From Rosenbergiella collisarenosi (GTDB lineage: Bacteria; Pseudomonadota; Gammaproteobacteria; Enterobacterales; Enterobacteriaceae), in contig NZ_JABBFP010000009.1 in assembly GCF_018494085.1 (NCBI RefSeq), positions 1 to 64,000 of the forward strand: 64,000 bases of DNA, read 5' to 3'. The notes under the pieces are model-generated. The model was not told where the DNA came from. It did not search any database and saw only the letters and a list, made by a program, of their open reading frames with translations. Position 1 is the first letter of the stretch. Every line of letters begins with the position of its first letter. The position numbers were made by a program, and so were the translations under genes. Below, one piece after another: positions 23,410 through 31,739 of this stretch.

Positions 23410-24076
23410 TGGCTTTCTCCACTTCGCAACGCATTTCTGCAATAACCGTACGATAATCGGGCTGGTTGAAAATAGCGGATCCCGCAACAAACATATCTGC
23501 GCCGGCAGCGGCTATCTCTGCAATATTATCGACTTTGACTCCACCATCGATTTCTAGCCGGACATCGTACCCACTTTGATCGATACGCTTACGGACTTCG
23601 CGCAACTTCTGTAATGTTGAGGGAATAAAGCTTTGGCCACCAAACCCTGGGTTAACAGACATTAAAAGGACGATATCAATCTTATCCAGCATATAGTCTA
23701 AGTAAGTTAAGGGAGTAGCGGGATTAAATACTAGCCCCGCTTTACAGCCATGTTCTTTAATTAATTGCACAGTGCGATCAACGTGCTCACTGGCTTCAGG
23801 GTGGAAAGTAATAAAGCTTGCTCCGGCTTTAGCAAATTCGGGGATTAACGCATCAACGGGTTTGACCATGAGGTGTACATCGATTGGCGCAGTGATCCCA
23901 TAGTCTCGGAGTGCTTTTAATACCATCGGCCCCATTGTTAGATTAGGCACATAGTGATTATCCATCACATCGAAGTGGACAACATCACCCCCCGCAGCAA
24001 TTGCCTTAGCCGTATCTTCACCTAATCGAGCGAAGTCGGCAGAAAGAATGGATGGCGCAATTAAGTAATTTTTCAT
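23393..24076 (-). CDS. rpe: Ribulose-phosphate 3-epimerase
   Basis: Rpe is a TIM-barrel metal enzyme that interconverts ribulose 5-phosphate and xylulose 5-phosphate in the pentose phosphate pathway. The 227-residue product has the APSILSADF start, the metal-site motif [26 protein letters not shown] and EIDGGV. It lies 57 bp after dam and overlaps gph. Confidence 0.98.
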   Translation of the reverse strand: MKNYLIAPSILSADFARLGEDTAKAIAAGGDVVHFDVMDNHYVPNLTMGPMVLKALRDYGITAPIDVHLMVKPVDALIPEFAKAGASFITFHPEASEHVDRTVQLIKEHGCKAGLVFNPATPLTYLDYMLDKIDIVLLMSVNPGFGGQSFIPSTLQKLREVRKRIDQSGYDVRLEIDGGVKVDNIAEIAAAGADMFVAGSAIFNQPDYRTVIAEMRCEVEKANGSFH

Positions 24077-24133
24077 GCAATTCTCCGAGAGTAGAGTATC
24101 CGGCTCCAGCTGTGCTGATTTACCGATTTAACA

Positions 24134-24946
24134 TTAAGTATACAGTGCTAATAGTTCATCAATCCTAGTTCGTCCATTGGCACTACGACTAATTGAACGT
24201 CTTGTCGTGACAATGTGTAGTGTAGCCTCTTGGTACCACTTGCGTGTCGACTCTGTGTCATGATTCGAGATTAGCACAGGCACATCTTTCTTTTGTGCCA
24301 GTTTATGAGCCAACTCTGCCAAAAGCGCTTGTTCCTTGGCGGTGAAACTATTCGTATGGTAAGCGGTAAAATTAGCCGTCGAGGAGAGGGGAGCATACGG
24401 AGGATCACAGTACACTACCGAGCCTTTTCTGACCCGTGAGAGAGTTTGTACATAAGACTCGCACGCGAACGTTGCTTGTTGTGCCCGTTCAGCAAACCAC
24501 TCCAACTCCGCCTGTGGGAAGTAAGGCCTCACGTATCTGCCAAAGGGAACGTTAAATTGCCCGCGCAGGTTGTACCGGCACAGGCCATTATAGCCATGGC
24601 GATTTAGGTAGAGGAAAAGTAGGGCTCGATAGTAAGGATCTGCACTCTCATTGAATAACCGACGATGCGTATAATAAACGTCGGCATCATTCATTTCCGG
24701 TGTAAAGAAGACTCGTGCATCGGAAATAAACTGGCTACTATTATGTTTGATAATAGTATAGAGGTTGATCAAATCGCTATTTATATCAGCAAGATAGTAT
24801 TTCTTGTAGTCGGTGTTGAGAAACACCGAACCCGCCCCAACAAAAGGCTCAACTAGGCAGTCACCTTGCGGTAAATGGCGTTGGATATCGTCTAATAGGA
24901 GATACTTGCCCCCGGCCCACTTTAGAAAAGCGCGATGTTTCTTCAT
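24134..24946 (-). CDS. dam: DNA adenine methyltransferase (GATC)
   Basis: Dam methylates adenine in GATC, directing mismatch repair strand choice, replication timing and some gene regulation. The 270-residue alpha-group amino-methyltransferase has the AdoMet motif FVGAGS at residues 35-40 and the catalytic DPPY at 181-184, the same position as in E. coli. Target-recognition segments lie between them. It sits in the damX-dam-rpe order, and a GC hairpin separates it from damX. Confidence 0.98.
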   Translation of the reverse strand: MKKHRAFLKWAGGKYLLLDDIQRHLPQGDCLVEPFVGAGSVFLNTDYKKYYLADINSDLINLYTIIKHNSSQFISDARVFFTPEMNDADVYYTHRRLFNESADPYYRALLFLYLNRHGYNGLCRYNLRGQFNVPFGRYVRPYFPQAELEWFAERAQQATFACESYVQTLSRVRKGSVVYCDPPYAPLSSTANFTAYHTNSFTAKEQALLAELAHKLAQKKDVPVLISNHDTESTRKWYQEATLHIVTTRRSISRSANGRTRIDELLALYT

Positions 24947-25014
24947 GTTGTCGTATCAAAGATTATTGTATGAGATGTTGCGGTTATCCGGACAACAGAT
25001 TGGCGCTTAAATAG

Positions 25015-25035
25015 AGGGCTGCATAGCGCAGCCCT
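25015..25035 (-). terminator. Hairpin between damX and dam
   Basis: AGGGCTGC and GCAGCCCT form an 8-bp stem with a 5-nt loop just after the damX stop codon. The minus-strand sequence after it (CTATTTAAG) is only weakly T-rich, so partial termination that lowers dam expression relative to damX is possible. Confidence 0.4.
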
Positions 25036-25042
25036 GTAGAGA

Positions 25043-26137
25043 TTACTGAGCGGATTCTTTACGAACTTGGCTCATTGGCTTAACCCAAGGGCTTTTAGCT
25101 TTTACAGCTTCTGGCAGAGATGAGATAGCGCTTTTTGCTTCTGCGGGGGTTTTATAATTTCCGGTTGTTAAAACATACCAGGCTTGACCGTTACGAGAGG
25201 TTTTGTAAACCTGATAACCCGTCAGATTCTGCTGTTTCGCCCACGCATTCAGTGTATCTTCGCGGCTTGCACCACTCAATTGCAAGGTGTAGCCTTTGCC
25301 TGAGGTAGTGGCCTGTGAAGTTACAGGTGCTTGCGACTGCTTGGTCGTTGGTGACGTCACTGGAGCAGGAGCTGGCTTCGCCGGTTGTGGAGCAACCGTG
25401 GTCGTTACAGGCGTTCGCTTCTCTACGGTTTTCGCGGGTGCCTTAGGCTCTACTGTATTTCTCGTTTCAGTACGCACAGGCTGGCGATGTGCGATTCTCT
25501 CGCGATTCTCGGATACCGTATTGTGAGCTTCAGAACGGTGACTCGGTTGACGTGGTTCGTTATGTACCACTGCCGGTTTAGACCGAGGATGTTGTTCATT
25601 CTGCAGTGAACGATGAGCTGGTGGAGTTGACTCAACACTGGTAGTAGGCTGCTGAGCGACCTGGTCTGTGTTACTCAACTTAGCATTACGGTCAAGCGTT
25701 GCAGCCCCTACCGGTAAGGCAGCGACAGTATTTTGGTCAACGGGTGAAGAATTCTGTTGAGCAGCCGTGCTGTTAGTATCGGCTACCCCATCTTGGGGAG
25801 AATTATCGCTAGGCGTAGCAGAGGTATCCGTCGCGGACGGGTTATCATTAGGCTGTTGGGTAGCCGTTGAGTCCGTCGACGTACCCGGCGAATTACCCGC
25901 CAAGTCGATATTTCTTTCACTACCTTGCGTAGTCGTCTGCTCACTCGAATTTGAGGGACTGTTTAATGCCGATCCTATCCCTAGAACCAATAGTAACAAT
26001 ACCAAGATTCCAACAGCAATCATAAGATGCTGCTTAGAGATCGGTAGTTTAGAGGACGGTGCAGGTTTTTTTCCACGAGGAGCAGGACGATCGCTCGTGT
26101 CAGGTTTTAATTCGTCTTCCGGTTGAAAGTCATCCAT
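25043..26137 (-). CDS. damX: Cell division protein DamX (SPOR domain)
   Basis: DamX is a bitopic inner-membrane protein that localises to the septal ring and binds denuded peptidoglycan. A cytoplasmic N-terminus (about residues 1-33) is followed by one membrane segment (HLMIAVGILVLLLLVLGIG, about 37-57). A long low-complexity periplasmic linker rich in Ser, Thr, Pro, Gln and Asn follows. A C-terminal SPOR domain starts near residue 282 (YTLQLSGASREDTLNAWA). At 364 residues it is shorter than the 428 of E. coli, mainly in the linker. It lies between aroB and dam. Confidence 0.94.
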   Translation of the reverse strand: MDDFQPEDELKPDTSDRPAPRGKKPAPSSKLPISKQHLMIAVGILVLLLLVLGIGSALNSPSNSSEQTTTQGSERNIDLAGNSPGTSTDSTATQQPNDNPSATDTSATPSDNSPQDGVADTNSTAAQQNSSPVDQNTVAALPVGAATLDRNAKLSNTDQVAQQPTTSVESTPPAHRSLQNEQHPRSKPAVVHNEPRQPSHRSEAHNTVSENRERIAHRQPVRTETRNTVEPKAPAKTVEKRTPVTTTVAPQPAKPAPAPVTSPTTKQSQAPVTSQATTSGKGYTLQLSGASREDTLNAWAKQQNLTGYQVYKTSRNGQAWYVLTTGNYKTPAEAKSAISSLPEAVKAKSPWVKPMSQVRKESAQ

Positions 26138-26214
26138 TGATCCACCTCATACGTATTCGGCTAAGTACCACCCTAGTGGCCCCGCTGACATTATTAGTTA
26201 TTGTCTTACCTTAG

Positions 26215-27297
26215 CTAACACTTAGTTATGGCAGCTAAAACAGTATCATGTCCTACTCCAGAACGCACCTCAGCCTGACCTAAATCGGTAGGTAAGACCA
26301 AGCGTAGCTCTCCTGACAACACTTTTTTATCCCGCATCATGTGCGGGATATAGTCTTCGGCCAACATCTGCTGCGGCCCGTTTACCGGTAGCCCGGCACG
26401 CAGCAATAGCGCAATGAGTCGTTCTGTTAAGGAGGCACTGAATGTCCCGAGTTGTTCCGCAGTCCGTGCAGCCATTATCATGCCTGCTGCAACCGCCTCA
26501 CCGTGTAACCAATTGCCATAGCCCATATGCGCTTCAATAGCGTGCCCGAAAGTATGTCCGAGATTTAACAATGCGCGCTTGCCTTGTTCTCGTTCATCTG
26601 CTGCCACGACTTCAGCCTTAAGCTCACAACAACGCCTGATACAGTAAGCCAAGGCTTCTTTATCCAAACGTCGAAGCGCATCAATATTTTGCTCTAACCA
26701 TTCAAAGAAAGCGAAATCAAGAATCACGCCATATTTGATAACTTCTGCTAGCCCAGAAGATAATTCACGAGCTGGCAGGGTTTTTAAGCAATTGAGGTCT
26801 ATGACTACTGAGGTCGGCTGGTAAAACGCGCCAATCATATTTTTCCCAAGGGGATGATTAACTGCCGTTTTTCCTCCAACCGATGAATCAACTTGAGATA
26901 ACAGCGTGGTAGGCATTTGTATAAAACGCACACCACGCTGGTAGCTAGCTGCAGCAAAACCCGTCATGTCGCCGATCACTCCTCCCCCTAAAGCGATAAG
27001 GGTAGTATCACGACCATGCGGTTTTTCTAATAAAGCAGTAAATACCGTATCAAGCACCGTAAGTGACTTGTATTGCTCGCCATCAGGTAACACAACATAG
27101 TCGGCCTCGATCCCTAGTGCTGTAAGCTGTGCTAGCACAGAATGCAGATAGAGAGGAGCAACTGTTTCGTTGGTCACGACCATGACTGATTGGCGGGCGG
27201 TTAATGGCCAGTAAGATGCAGATTCACTGAATAAGCCAGCATCGATCGTGATCGGATAACTGCGTTCGCCAAGTGAAACTATCATCTTTTGCATCAT
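26215..27297 (-). CDS. aroB: 3-dehydroquinate synthase
   Basis: AroB is an NAD+ and zinc enzyme, the second step of the shikimate pathway. The NAD-binding motif [11 protein letters not shown] and the metal-ligand motifs GHTFGHAIE and [11 protein letters not shown] are present. The frame is open for eight further codons upstream. I use the ATG at 27295-27297 (360 residues) because GAGGG lies 8 nt before it. The next ATG, one codon later, aligns equally well with the E. coli start. It is 39 bp after aroK. Confidence 0.96.
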   Translation of the reverse strand: MMQKMIVSLGERSYPITIDAGLFSESASYWPLTARQSVMVVTNETVAPLYLHSVLAQLTALGIEADYVVLPDGEQYKSLTVLDTVFTALLEKPHGRDTTLIALGGGVIGDMTGFAAASYQRGVRFIQMPTTLLSQVDSSVGGKTAVNHPLGKNMIGAFYQPTSVVIDLNCLKTLPARELSSGLAEVIKYGVILDFAFFEWLEQNIDALRRLDKEALAYCIRRCCELKAEVVAADEREQGKRALLNLGHTFGHAIEAHMGYGNWLHGEAVAAGMIMAARTAEQLGTFSASLTERLIALLLRAGLPVNGPQQMLAEDYIPHMMRDKKVLSGELRLVLPTDLGQAEVRSGVGHDTVLAAITKC

Positions 27298-27336
27298 CTT
27301 ACTGACCCTCAACTGATACAACTAAGCTATATCGAT

Positions 27337-27858
27337 TTAGTTATTTTCCAACATATGGATGATCTGATTGGCGACGACTTTTGCACTTTGTTCATCAGTA
27401 CGAATAGTCACGTCAGCAATCTCTTCATAAAGAGGATTACGTTCACCAGCAAGGTCTTCCAAAACATCACGAGGAGGAGATTCGACCTGCAACAAAGGAC
27501 GACGTTTATCACGCTGGGTCCGAGCAAGCTGCTTCTCGATGGTCGTTTCCAAATAGACCACAACACCGCGTGCGGATAAACGATTACGCGTCTCACGAGA
27601 TTTTACCGAACCGCCGCCAGTCGCTAAGACAATGCCTTGCTTCTCGGTCAATTCATTGATGATTTTTTCTTCACGATCCCGGAAGCCCTCTTCGCCTTCA
27701 ACATCGAAGACCCAGCCTACATCAGCCCCGGTACGACGCTCAATTTCTTGGTCGGAATCGAAAAATTCCATATTAAGTTGTTGAGCTAACTGACGACCAA
27801 TAGTACTTTTGCCGGCACCCATAGGCCCAACCAGAAAGATATTACGTTTCTCTGCCAT
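27337..27858 (-). CDS. aroK: Shikimate kinase I
   Basis: AroK phosphorylates shikimate with ATP in the aromatic amino-acid pathway. The 173-residue product has Walker A GPMGAGKS at residues 11-18, the shikimate-binding [11 protein letters not shown] and GGG at about 80, and the lid region RDKRRPLL. It is the first gene of the aroK-to-trpS superoperon, with a candidate promoter about 100 bp upstream. Confidence 0.98.
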   Translation of the reverse strand: MAEKRNIFLVGPMGAGKSTIGRQLAQQLNMEFFDSDQEIERRTGADVGWVFDVEGEEGFRDREEKIINELTEKQGIVLATGGGSVKSRETRNRLSARGVVVYLETTIEKQLARTQRDKRRPLLQVESPPRDVLEDLAGERNPLYEEIADVTIRTDEQSAKVVANQIIHMLENN

Positions 27859-28187
27859 TTTTATCGGTACTACTAAGAATTCGTTGATGATACCCCATAG
27901 CCTCTATAGACAACGGGACAGAAACTGAGACCTCATAAGCATGTAACAAGAGTCAGGTGAAAAATTATCTCAACACTCAAGACCATTTGGCAACCAATTA
28001 AATGATTTATCAGCAACCTTTCACCTTGTGATGGGCAAAGGCTCCTGTCAGTCACTCTCATAGTACTATATTCAGGCCGATTGGGTGACGATTAATTAAA
28101 CTCAGCGCTTAAGGTTCTTAAAAAATTGATAACCTTTTATGCTAATTAGCGCTTTACGTCAACGGTGAACCTCGATCTTACTCGAAT
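27859..28187. other. 329-bp gap between hofQ and aroK
   Basis: No gene is seen in this AT-rich stretch. It holds a candidate aroK promoter (27964-27993) and an imperfect hairpin around 28110-28137 (AAGGTT/AACCTT, long loop) that lacks a T tract in the hofQ direction. No convincing hofQ terminator was found. Confidence 0.6.
27964..27993 (-). promoter_or_regulatory. Candidate aroK superoperon promoter
   Basis: On the minus strand TTGCCA (27988-27993) and GATAAT (27964-27969) are 18 bp apart, each matching five of six consensus bases. The predicted leader is about 100 nt. Confidence 0.5.
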
Positions 28188-29447
28188 TTACGGGAGATTT
28201 CCTGTCGGTAAAAGACGCGGTGTAATGAAAATGACAAGCTCTCTTTTTTGATGCTCGCGAGTCTGTTTTTGGAATAACAAACCGATAAGAGGGATCCTTC
28301 CCAATCCCGGTATCGCCGCCATGCCTTGATGTTGGTGCTGTTGAAAGATACCGCCTAGTGCGATGGTTGTACCATTCTCTACCACAACTTCTGTCTTAAT
28401 TTCTTGCTTATCGATTGAAGGGGGGCCCTTCCCTTCGCTTTGTAACACTTTACCGGGCATATCTTGGTTTAGCCTTAGCCGTAAACGAATGTGCTGTCGC
28501 CCCACTCGCTCTGGCGTTACCTCCATACCGAGTACCGCTTCTTTAAAATTAATGACTGGATTATCGTTTTTACCGCTCACCGTTTGATAAGGTATTTCAG
28601 TCCCCTGCTTAATCGACGCTGTACGCCCTTGCGACGTCACGAGATGTGGGCTGGCGATAATTTCTATCTGGTTTTCTTGTTCTAATGCAGAGAGTTCGAG
28701 GTACAACAACTGACTGTCGATTTTTGCTATCGCAGCTTTGGCGCGCAATGCTGGTGCGTTTACACCCAAGTATGTCGTAAATTGAGCTCGTACTACGCCT
28801 CCTTCGCTAGAACTTGGGGGATCATTAAACCAAGAGACTCCTAATTCTCGTAAATGATCCTGGCTGATCGAAATCATCTGGGCTACGATTTCAATTTGCG
28901 GCTGAGGTTGGTCATGCAGCAAGATCCATTGCGTGATTTTCTCTAAGGACTGTTCATCATCCCAAATAATAATTTGCTGCTGTTGATGGTCCACATATAG
29001 TTTACCTTCGCGCCCAACACCATCGCGCGGTAAAGCAGTCAATTGCTTTTCAAGTTCAGAGGCTTCGATAAATTTTAGAGGAAAGATTCTCTGAATGAGC
29101 GGAGTTTTTTTGTTCTTCGATGGCGATGCATCTAGGTCACTTTCGATATTCTGCGGGTCCTCGGCGCGAACTAACAGAACATTGGCATGTTGAACGACCT
29201 CTACCCTCGCTAAATATTTGATAATATCCAGCGCATCTTGCCACTGCACATCTTTTAGCTGTAGGGTGAGAGTCTGTTCGACTGCGGGATCGACGACGAA
29301 ATTTAACCCCTTTGCTGAGGCGAGCAAGGAAAATATATGTGCGAGTGATGCGTTATCTACATTAATCGATATTTTCGAGTCAGCATCAACCTCGAAGGTT
29401 ACTAAGACAGTTAGCAATAGTAAAAGGTATTTCTTTACCCTGCACAT
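28188..29447 (-). CDS. hofQ: Secretin-like outer membrane protein HofQ (PilQ/ComE family)
   Basis: HofQ is an outer-membrane secretin of the DNA-uptake/type IV pilus assembly type, needed in E. coli for use of DNA as a nutrient. It has 419 residues. A signal peptide (VKKYLLLLLTVLVTFEVDAD) is followed by an N-terminal STN-like domain (VDPAVEQTLTLQLKDVQWQD). N1-type domains and a C-terminal secretin domain follow (VPGLGRIP-like AIPGLGRIPLIGLLF). The ATG shares one base with the hofP stop codon and has AAAGGAG 7 nt before it. It is the last gene of hofMNOPQ. Confidence 0.93.
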   Translation of the reverse strand: MCRVKKYLLLLLTVLVTFEVDADSKISINVDNASLAHIFSLLASAKGLNFVVDPAVEQTLTLQLKDVQWQDALDIIKYLARVEVVQHANVLLVRAEDPQNIESDLDASPSKNKKTPLIQRIFPLKFIEASELEKQLTALPRDGVGREGKLYVDHQQQQIIIWDDEQSLEKITQWILLHDQPQPQIEIVAQMISISQDHLRELGVSWFNDPPSSSEGGVVRAQFTTYLGVNAPALRAKAAIAKIDSQLLYLELSALEQENQIEIIASPHLVTSQGRTASIKQGTEIPYQTVSGKNDNPVINFKEAVLGMEVTPERVGRQHIRLRLRLNQDMPGKVLQSEGKGPPSIDKQEIKTEVVVENGTTIALGGIFQQHQHQGMAAIPGLGRIPLIGLLFQKQTREHQKRELVIFITPRLLPTGNLP

Positions 29448-29791
29448 TAGGTATCTCCTTTAAAACGAATCTTCACCGATTTGGGAAGGCAAGGAGGCGC
29501 AACCCTAATCTCGACCGCAGATAATTCTATTTGTGTAACCTGCCCATTTATAGATGGCAGGTTCATACCAATAGCTATTCTTTTTATTCCTAATGAAGGA
29601 TGCGAGAGTAAAGCCTCCCGGCCCAATTCGCTGATTAATACGCCTTTTACGTGCCATCTTTCAAAGTAATGAGTAAACGCAGAACATCGCGACAAATCAA
29701 ATGGCTGAAAGGGGTCTCTCTCACTAGCGAGAGCTTTCGTCGCGACCATAATCACGATCAACAACCAGCAGTAAAGGTTATCTTTTTTCAT
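29447..29791 (-). CDS. hofP: HofP (PilP-like DNA utilization protein)
   Basis: HofP is a small PilP-like protein of the hof operon, probably periplasmic and linking the inner-membrane HofN/HofO proteins to the HofQ secretin. The 114-residue product has an N-terminal hydrophobic signal or anchor (CWLLIVIMVATKALA) and the family's RDPFQPF motif right after it. It overlaps hofO by 14 bp and hofQ by one base. It is shorter than the 134-residue E. coli protein. Confidence 0.85.
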   Translation of the reverse strand: MKKDNLYCWLLIVIMVATKALASERDPFQPFDLSRCSAFTHYFERWHVKGVLISELGREALLSHPSLGIKRIAIGMNLPSINGQVTQIELSAVEIRVAPPCLPKSVKIRFKGDT

Positions 29792-30263
29792 AACTAATCT
29801 TAATTAAAATAAGACCATTTTGCGCTGATAGCTGAAGCTGAGCCGGCTTTATAGGGTGTTTCAACTGAACTAGGGCATCCCACAATAGGGTGAATTCTTG
29901 CCAGCTTAGCAACAACGTAACACCTTGCTGATTTTCTTCGTCTTGCCAAGCGCTAATCCCTTTCCTGTAATTGAGAATAAATTCTGAAAAGGTGGCGACC
30001 GCTTCTATCCTCGACTGACTTATTTTTTCTATTAGTAGAAAGGTGGGTCCTTCGCGGCGATATTCGTTAATATTCGTTTCAGTACTGACCGTATTTTTTT
30101 CTAATTCTTGTAACCGCTGTTGTGTTAACTGATAGACCGGAGCGACACGATAAACGGTTAGAAAAAAAACAAGCACGATAATGATAATGATAATGAGCAT
30201 AATTACCCACTGAATCCAATACGGTAAATAAATCAATTTTGTCCATTGTGTATTTTCAACCAC
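29778..30263 (-). CDS. hofO: HofO (PilO-like DNA utilization protein)
   Basis: HofO is a PilO-like bitopic inner-membrane protein of 161 residues. A short cytoplasmic N-terminus precedes one strong membrane segment (WVIMLIIIIIIVLVFFLTVY, about residues 19-38). A coiled-coil stretch and a small periplasmic domain follow. The start is GTG at 30261-30263, preceded by a good GGGGGAG site that lies inside the last codons of the restored hofN frame. Its close spacing to that restored frame (one base after its TAG) supports the view that hofN once ended there. Confidence 0.85.
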   Translation of the reverse strand: MVENTQWTKLIYLPYWIQWVIMLIIIIIIVLVFFLTVYRVAPVYQLTQQRLQELEKNTVSTETNINEYRREGPTFLLIEKISQSRIEAVATFSEFILNYRKGISAWQDEENQQGVTLLLSWQEFTLLWDALVQLKHPIKPAQLQLSAQNGLILIKISYEKR

Positions 30264-30264
30264 T

Positions 30265-30806
30265 CTATTGGTCTCCCCCTAGTGGTGAAAGCGAAAAGCT
30301 TATCCTAAATTCATAGTAATCATCGTGTTGCTTTAGATCGTTTAACCTAAACGCCTTAACCTGATTAGAGGCTAGCAATTGTTGAACGAAGCCTTCTACT
30401 TCATCCAACCCTATAGTGTGGCCAGTTAAGACCCATCGCGATTGATTGACAGTGAGGGTTGTCAGCCAAGTATGTTCCGGGATGTGGTGAGTCAGCCAAT
30501 GAAAAAAAAACTGTACGATGTCAGCTCGTTATAAATATGGTCGATAGCAGATTTTTCGATAACGAGCCGTTCGAACTGTAGGATAAGAGCTCGTTGCTGT
30601 TGGAGACGCTGAGCGAGTTCAGTGGATAGCTGTTGGTATAGCTTATTAAGGATGAGTAGCTGATCGGAGTCGCGTTGATAAAGGTTACAACCAACATGCA
30701 TTAAACCAATCAGTCCAATGAGTAATATTATTCCACTGATTAGAACTAGACAGGTACGTTGAGCTAATTTCCTTCTTCGCCAATTAAGTAAGTTAATTTT
30801 ATTCAT
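30265..30806 (-). pseudogene. hofN: hofN (PilN-like), frame broken at a run of nine T
   Basis: HofN is the PilN-like inner-membrane partner of HofM and HofO. The first frame (ATG at 30804-30806) encodes a cytoplasmic INLLNWRRRK segment, one membrane helix (about residues 19-38) and a coiled coil. It then stops after 104 residues at 30492-30494. The break falls at nine consecutive T of the coding strand (30502-30510). Reading one base back restores an open frame of about 75 codons (HWLTHHIPEHTWLTTLTV onward) ending at TAG 30265-30267. The total of 180 residues compares with 179 in E. coli, and the restored part resembles E. coli LPEHAWLTTISWQQ. It could be a true frameshift, slippage-dependent expression or a sequencing error. 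Confidence 0.88.
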
Positions 30807-31621
30807 AGATCATCAGCCTCACGTAATGCGAGCCCTAAAGCGATGGTTAATTCGTGATGCGATGCTAACTCTGCAAAGGATTGTCCCAATAACTTCGCTG
30901 CAGAAAAACGGACGATTCCACGTTGATTCTCAGCACTATTCTTCCCCGAATAAGAATATTCCTCGCAACGTACAGCGATCGCTTTTATCGCGTCGAAAGG
31001 AGTGTGAATATTATCGTTGAGAAGCTGTCCATGATTGTACTGCGGGGGCTGATAGATAGCCCACAGCCAAGTCCCGTAGTCTTCGACGATCAGGCCATTA
31101 TTGGTGGTCTGCCTAAGTAATGAATAAAGCGCTGTCGACGCAATCTCTACCACATCGAGTTGTAATCCAACTGCTTTGAATAAGGCACAATACTCGTTCA
31201 GGATTTTATTTCTTGTTACGGTTACGCTGATCTCTGTTGCCATGTCAGGCCCTAAACAATAATCCCACGTTAACTCATGAAGATGGGAAAATAGGCGCTT
31301 AACCGAAAGTTGTACAAACCGTTCGAGAGGTAACCCAGTAAGCGTTGTGCACGGTAACGATAAAGTACGTAGTAAGACACACTGCGAGGGATAGCTGATG
31401 CGAAGCGAATAACGGTAAGGTAAGTACTTACGAAAAGTTCGTAAAATGGACAGCAACTCCTCAGTATTCTCCAGTAAACCCGTTGGGGTAAATACCGGCT
31501 CATTGAGTGGGTAAACCCACCAGCGCTGAAGAGACCACCGATTTTTTCGGCCTTTTATCGCGACAATACTGACTTGAGCGGTATTTATATGTAGTCCTAT
31601 TTGCCATCCTTGGCTAAGCAT
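30803..31621 (-). CDS. hofM: HofM (PilM-like DNA utilization protein)
   Basis: HofM is a PilM-like, actin-fold cytoplasmic protein at the head of the hofMNOPQ operon (272 residues from the chosen start, 259 in E. coli). The start MLSQGWQIGLHINTAQV is preceded by GAGGAG at 8 nt. An upstream in-frame codon 30 bp earlier is rejected because it lacks such a site. Its TGA overlaps the hofN ATG (ATGA). It is divergent from mrcA, as in E. coli. In naturally competent relatives this operon supports DNA uptake. Confidence 0.88.
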   Translation of the reverse strand: MLSQGWQIGLHINTAQVSIVAIKGRKNRWSLQRWWVYPLNEPVFTPTGLLENTEELLSILRTFRKYLPYRYSLRISYPSQCVLLRTLSLPCTTLTGLPLERFVQLSVKRLFSHLHELTWDYCLGPDMATEISVTVTRNKILNEYCALFKAVGLQLDVVEIASTALYSLLRQTTNNGLIVEDYGTWLWAIYQPPQYNHGQLLNDNIHTPFDAIKAIAVRCEEYSYSGKNSAENQRGIVRFSAAKLLGQSFAELASHHELTIALGLALREADDL

Positions 31622-31739
31622 TTTTATAACTCCTCGAGATCGGTGAGACATTTTGACGTATCAAAGCAGCCATGATGTCTTTATACTACGAGGCAATTGT
31701 TTATAAACTACCCAATAACGTTCTAGTGAGAGAGTTTAG

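Noticed and set aside
28110-28137. hofQ terminator
   Set aside because: The AAGGTT/AACCTT pairing has a long loop and no T tract in the hofQ direction.
30264-30491. Separate small gene between hofO and the short hofN frame
   Set aside because: This stretch has no start codon of its own. Its conserved WLTT-type sequence continues HofN after a one-base shift, so it is treated as the 3' part of hofN.
31622-31739. Sxy/CRP-S site upstream of hofM
   Set aside because: No TGCGA-N6-TCGCA match was found. The only inverted repeat has a different sequence and spacing.
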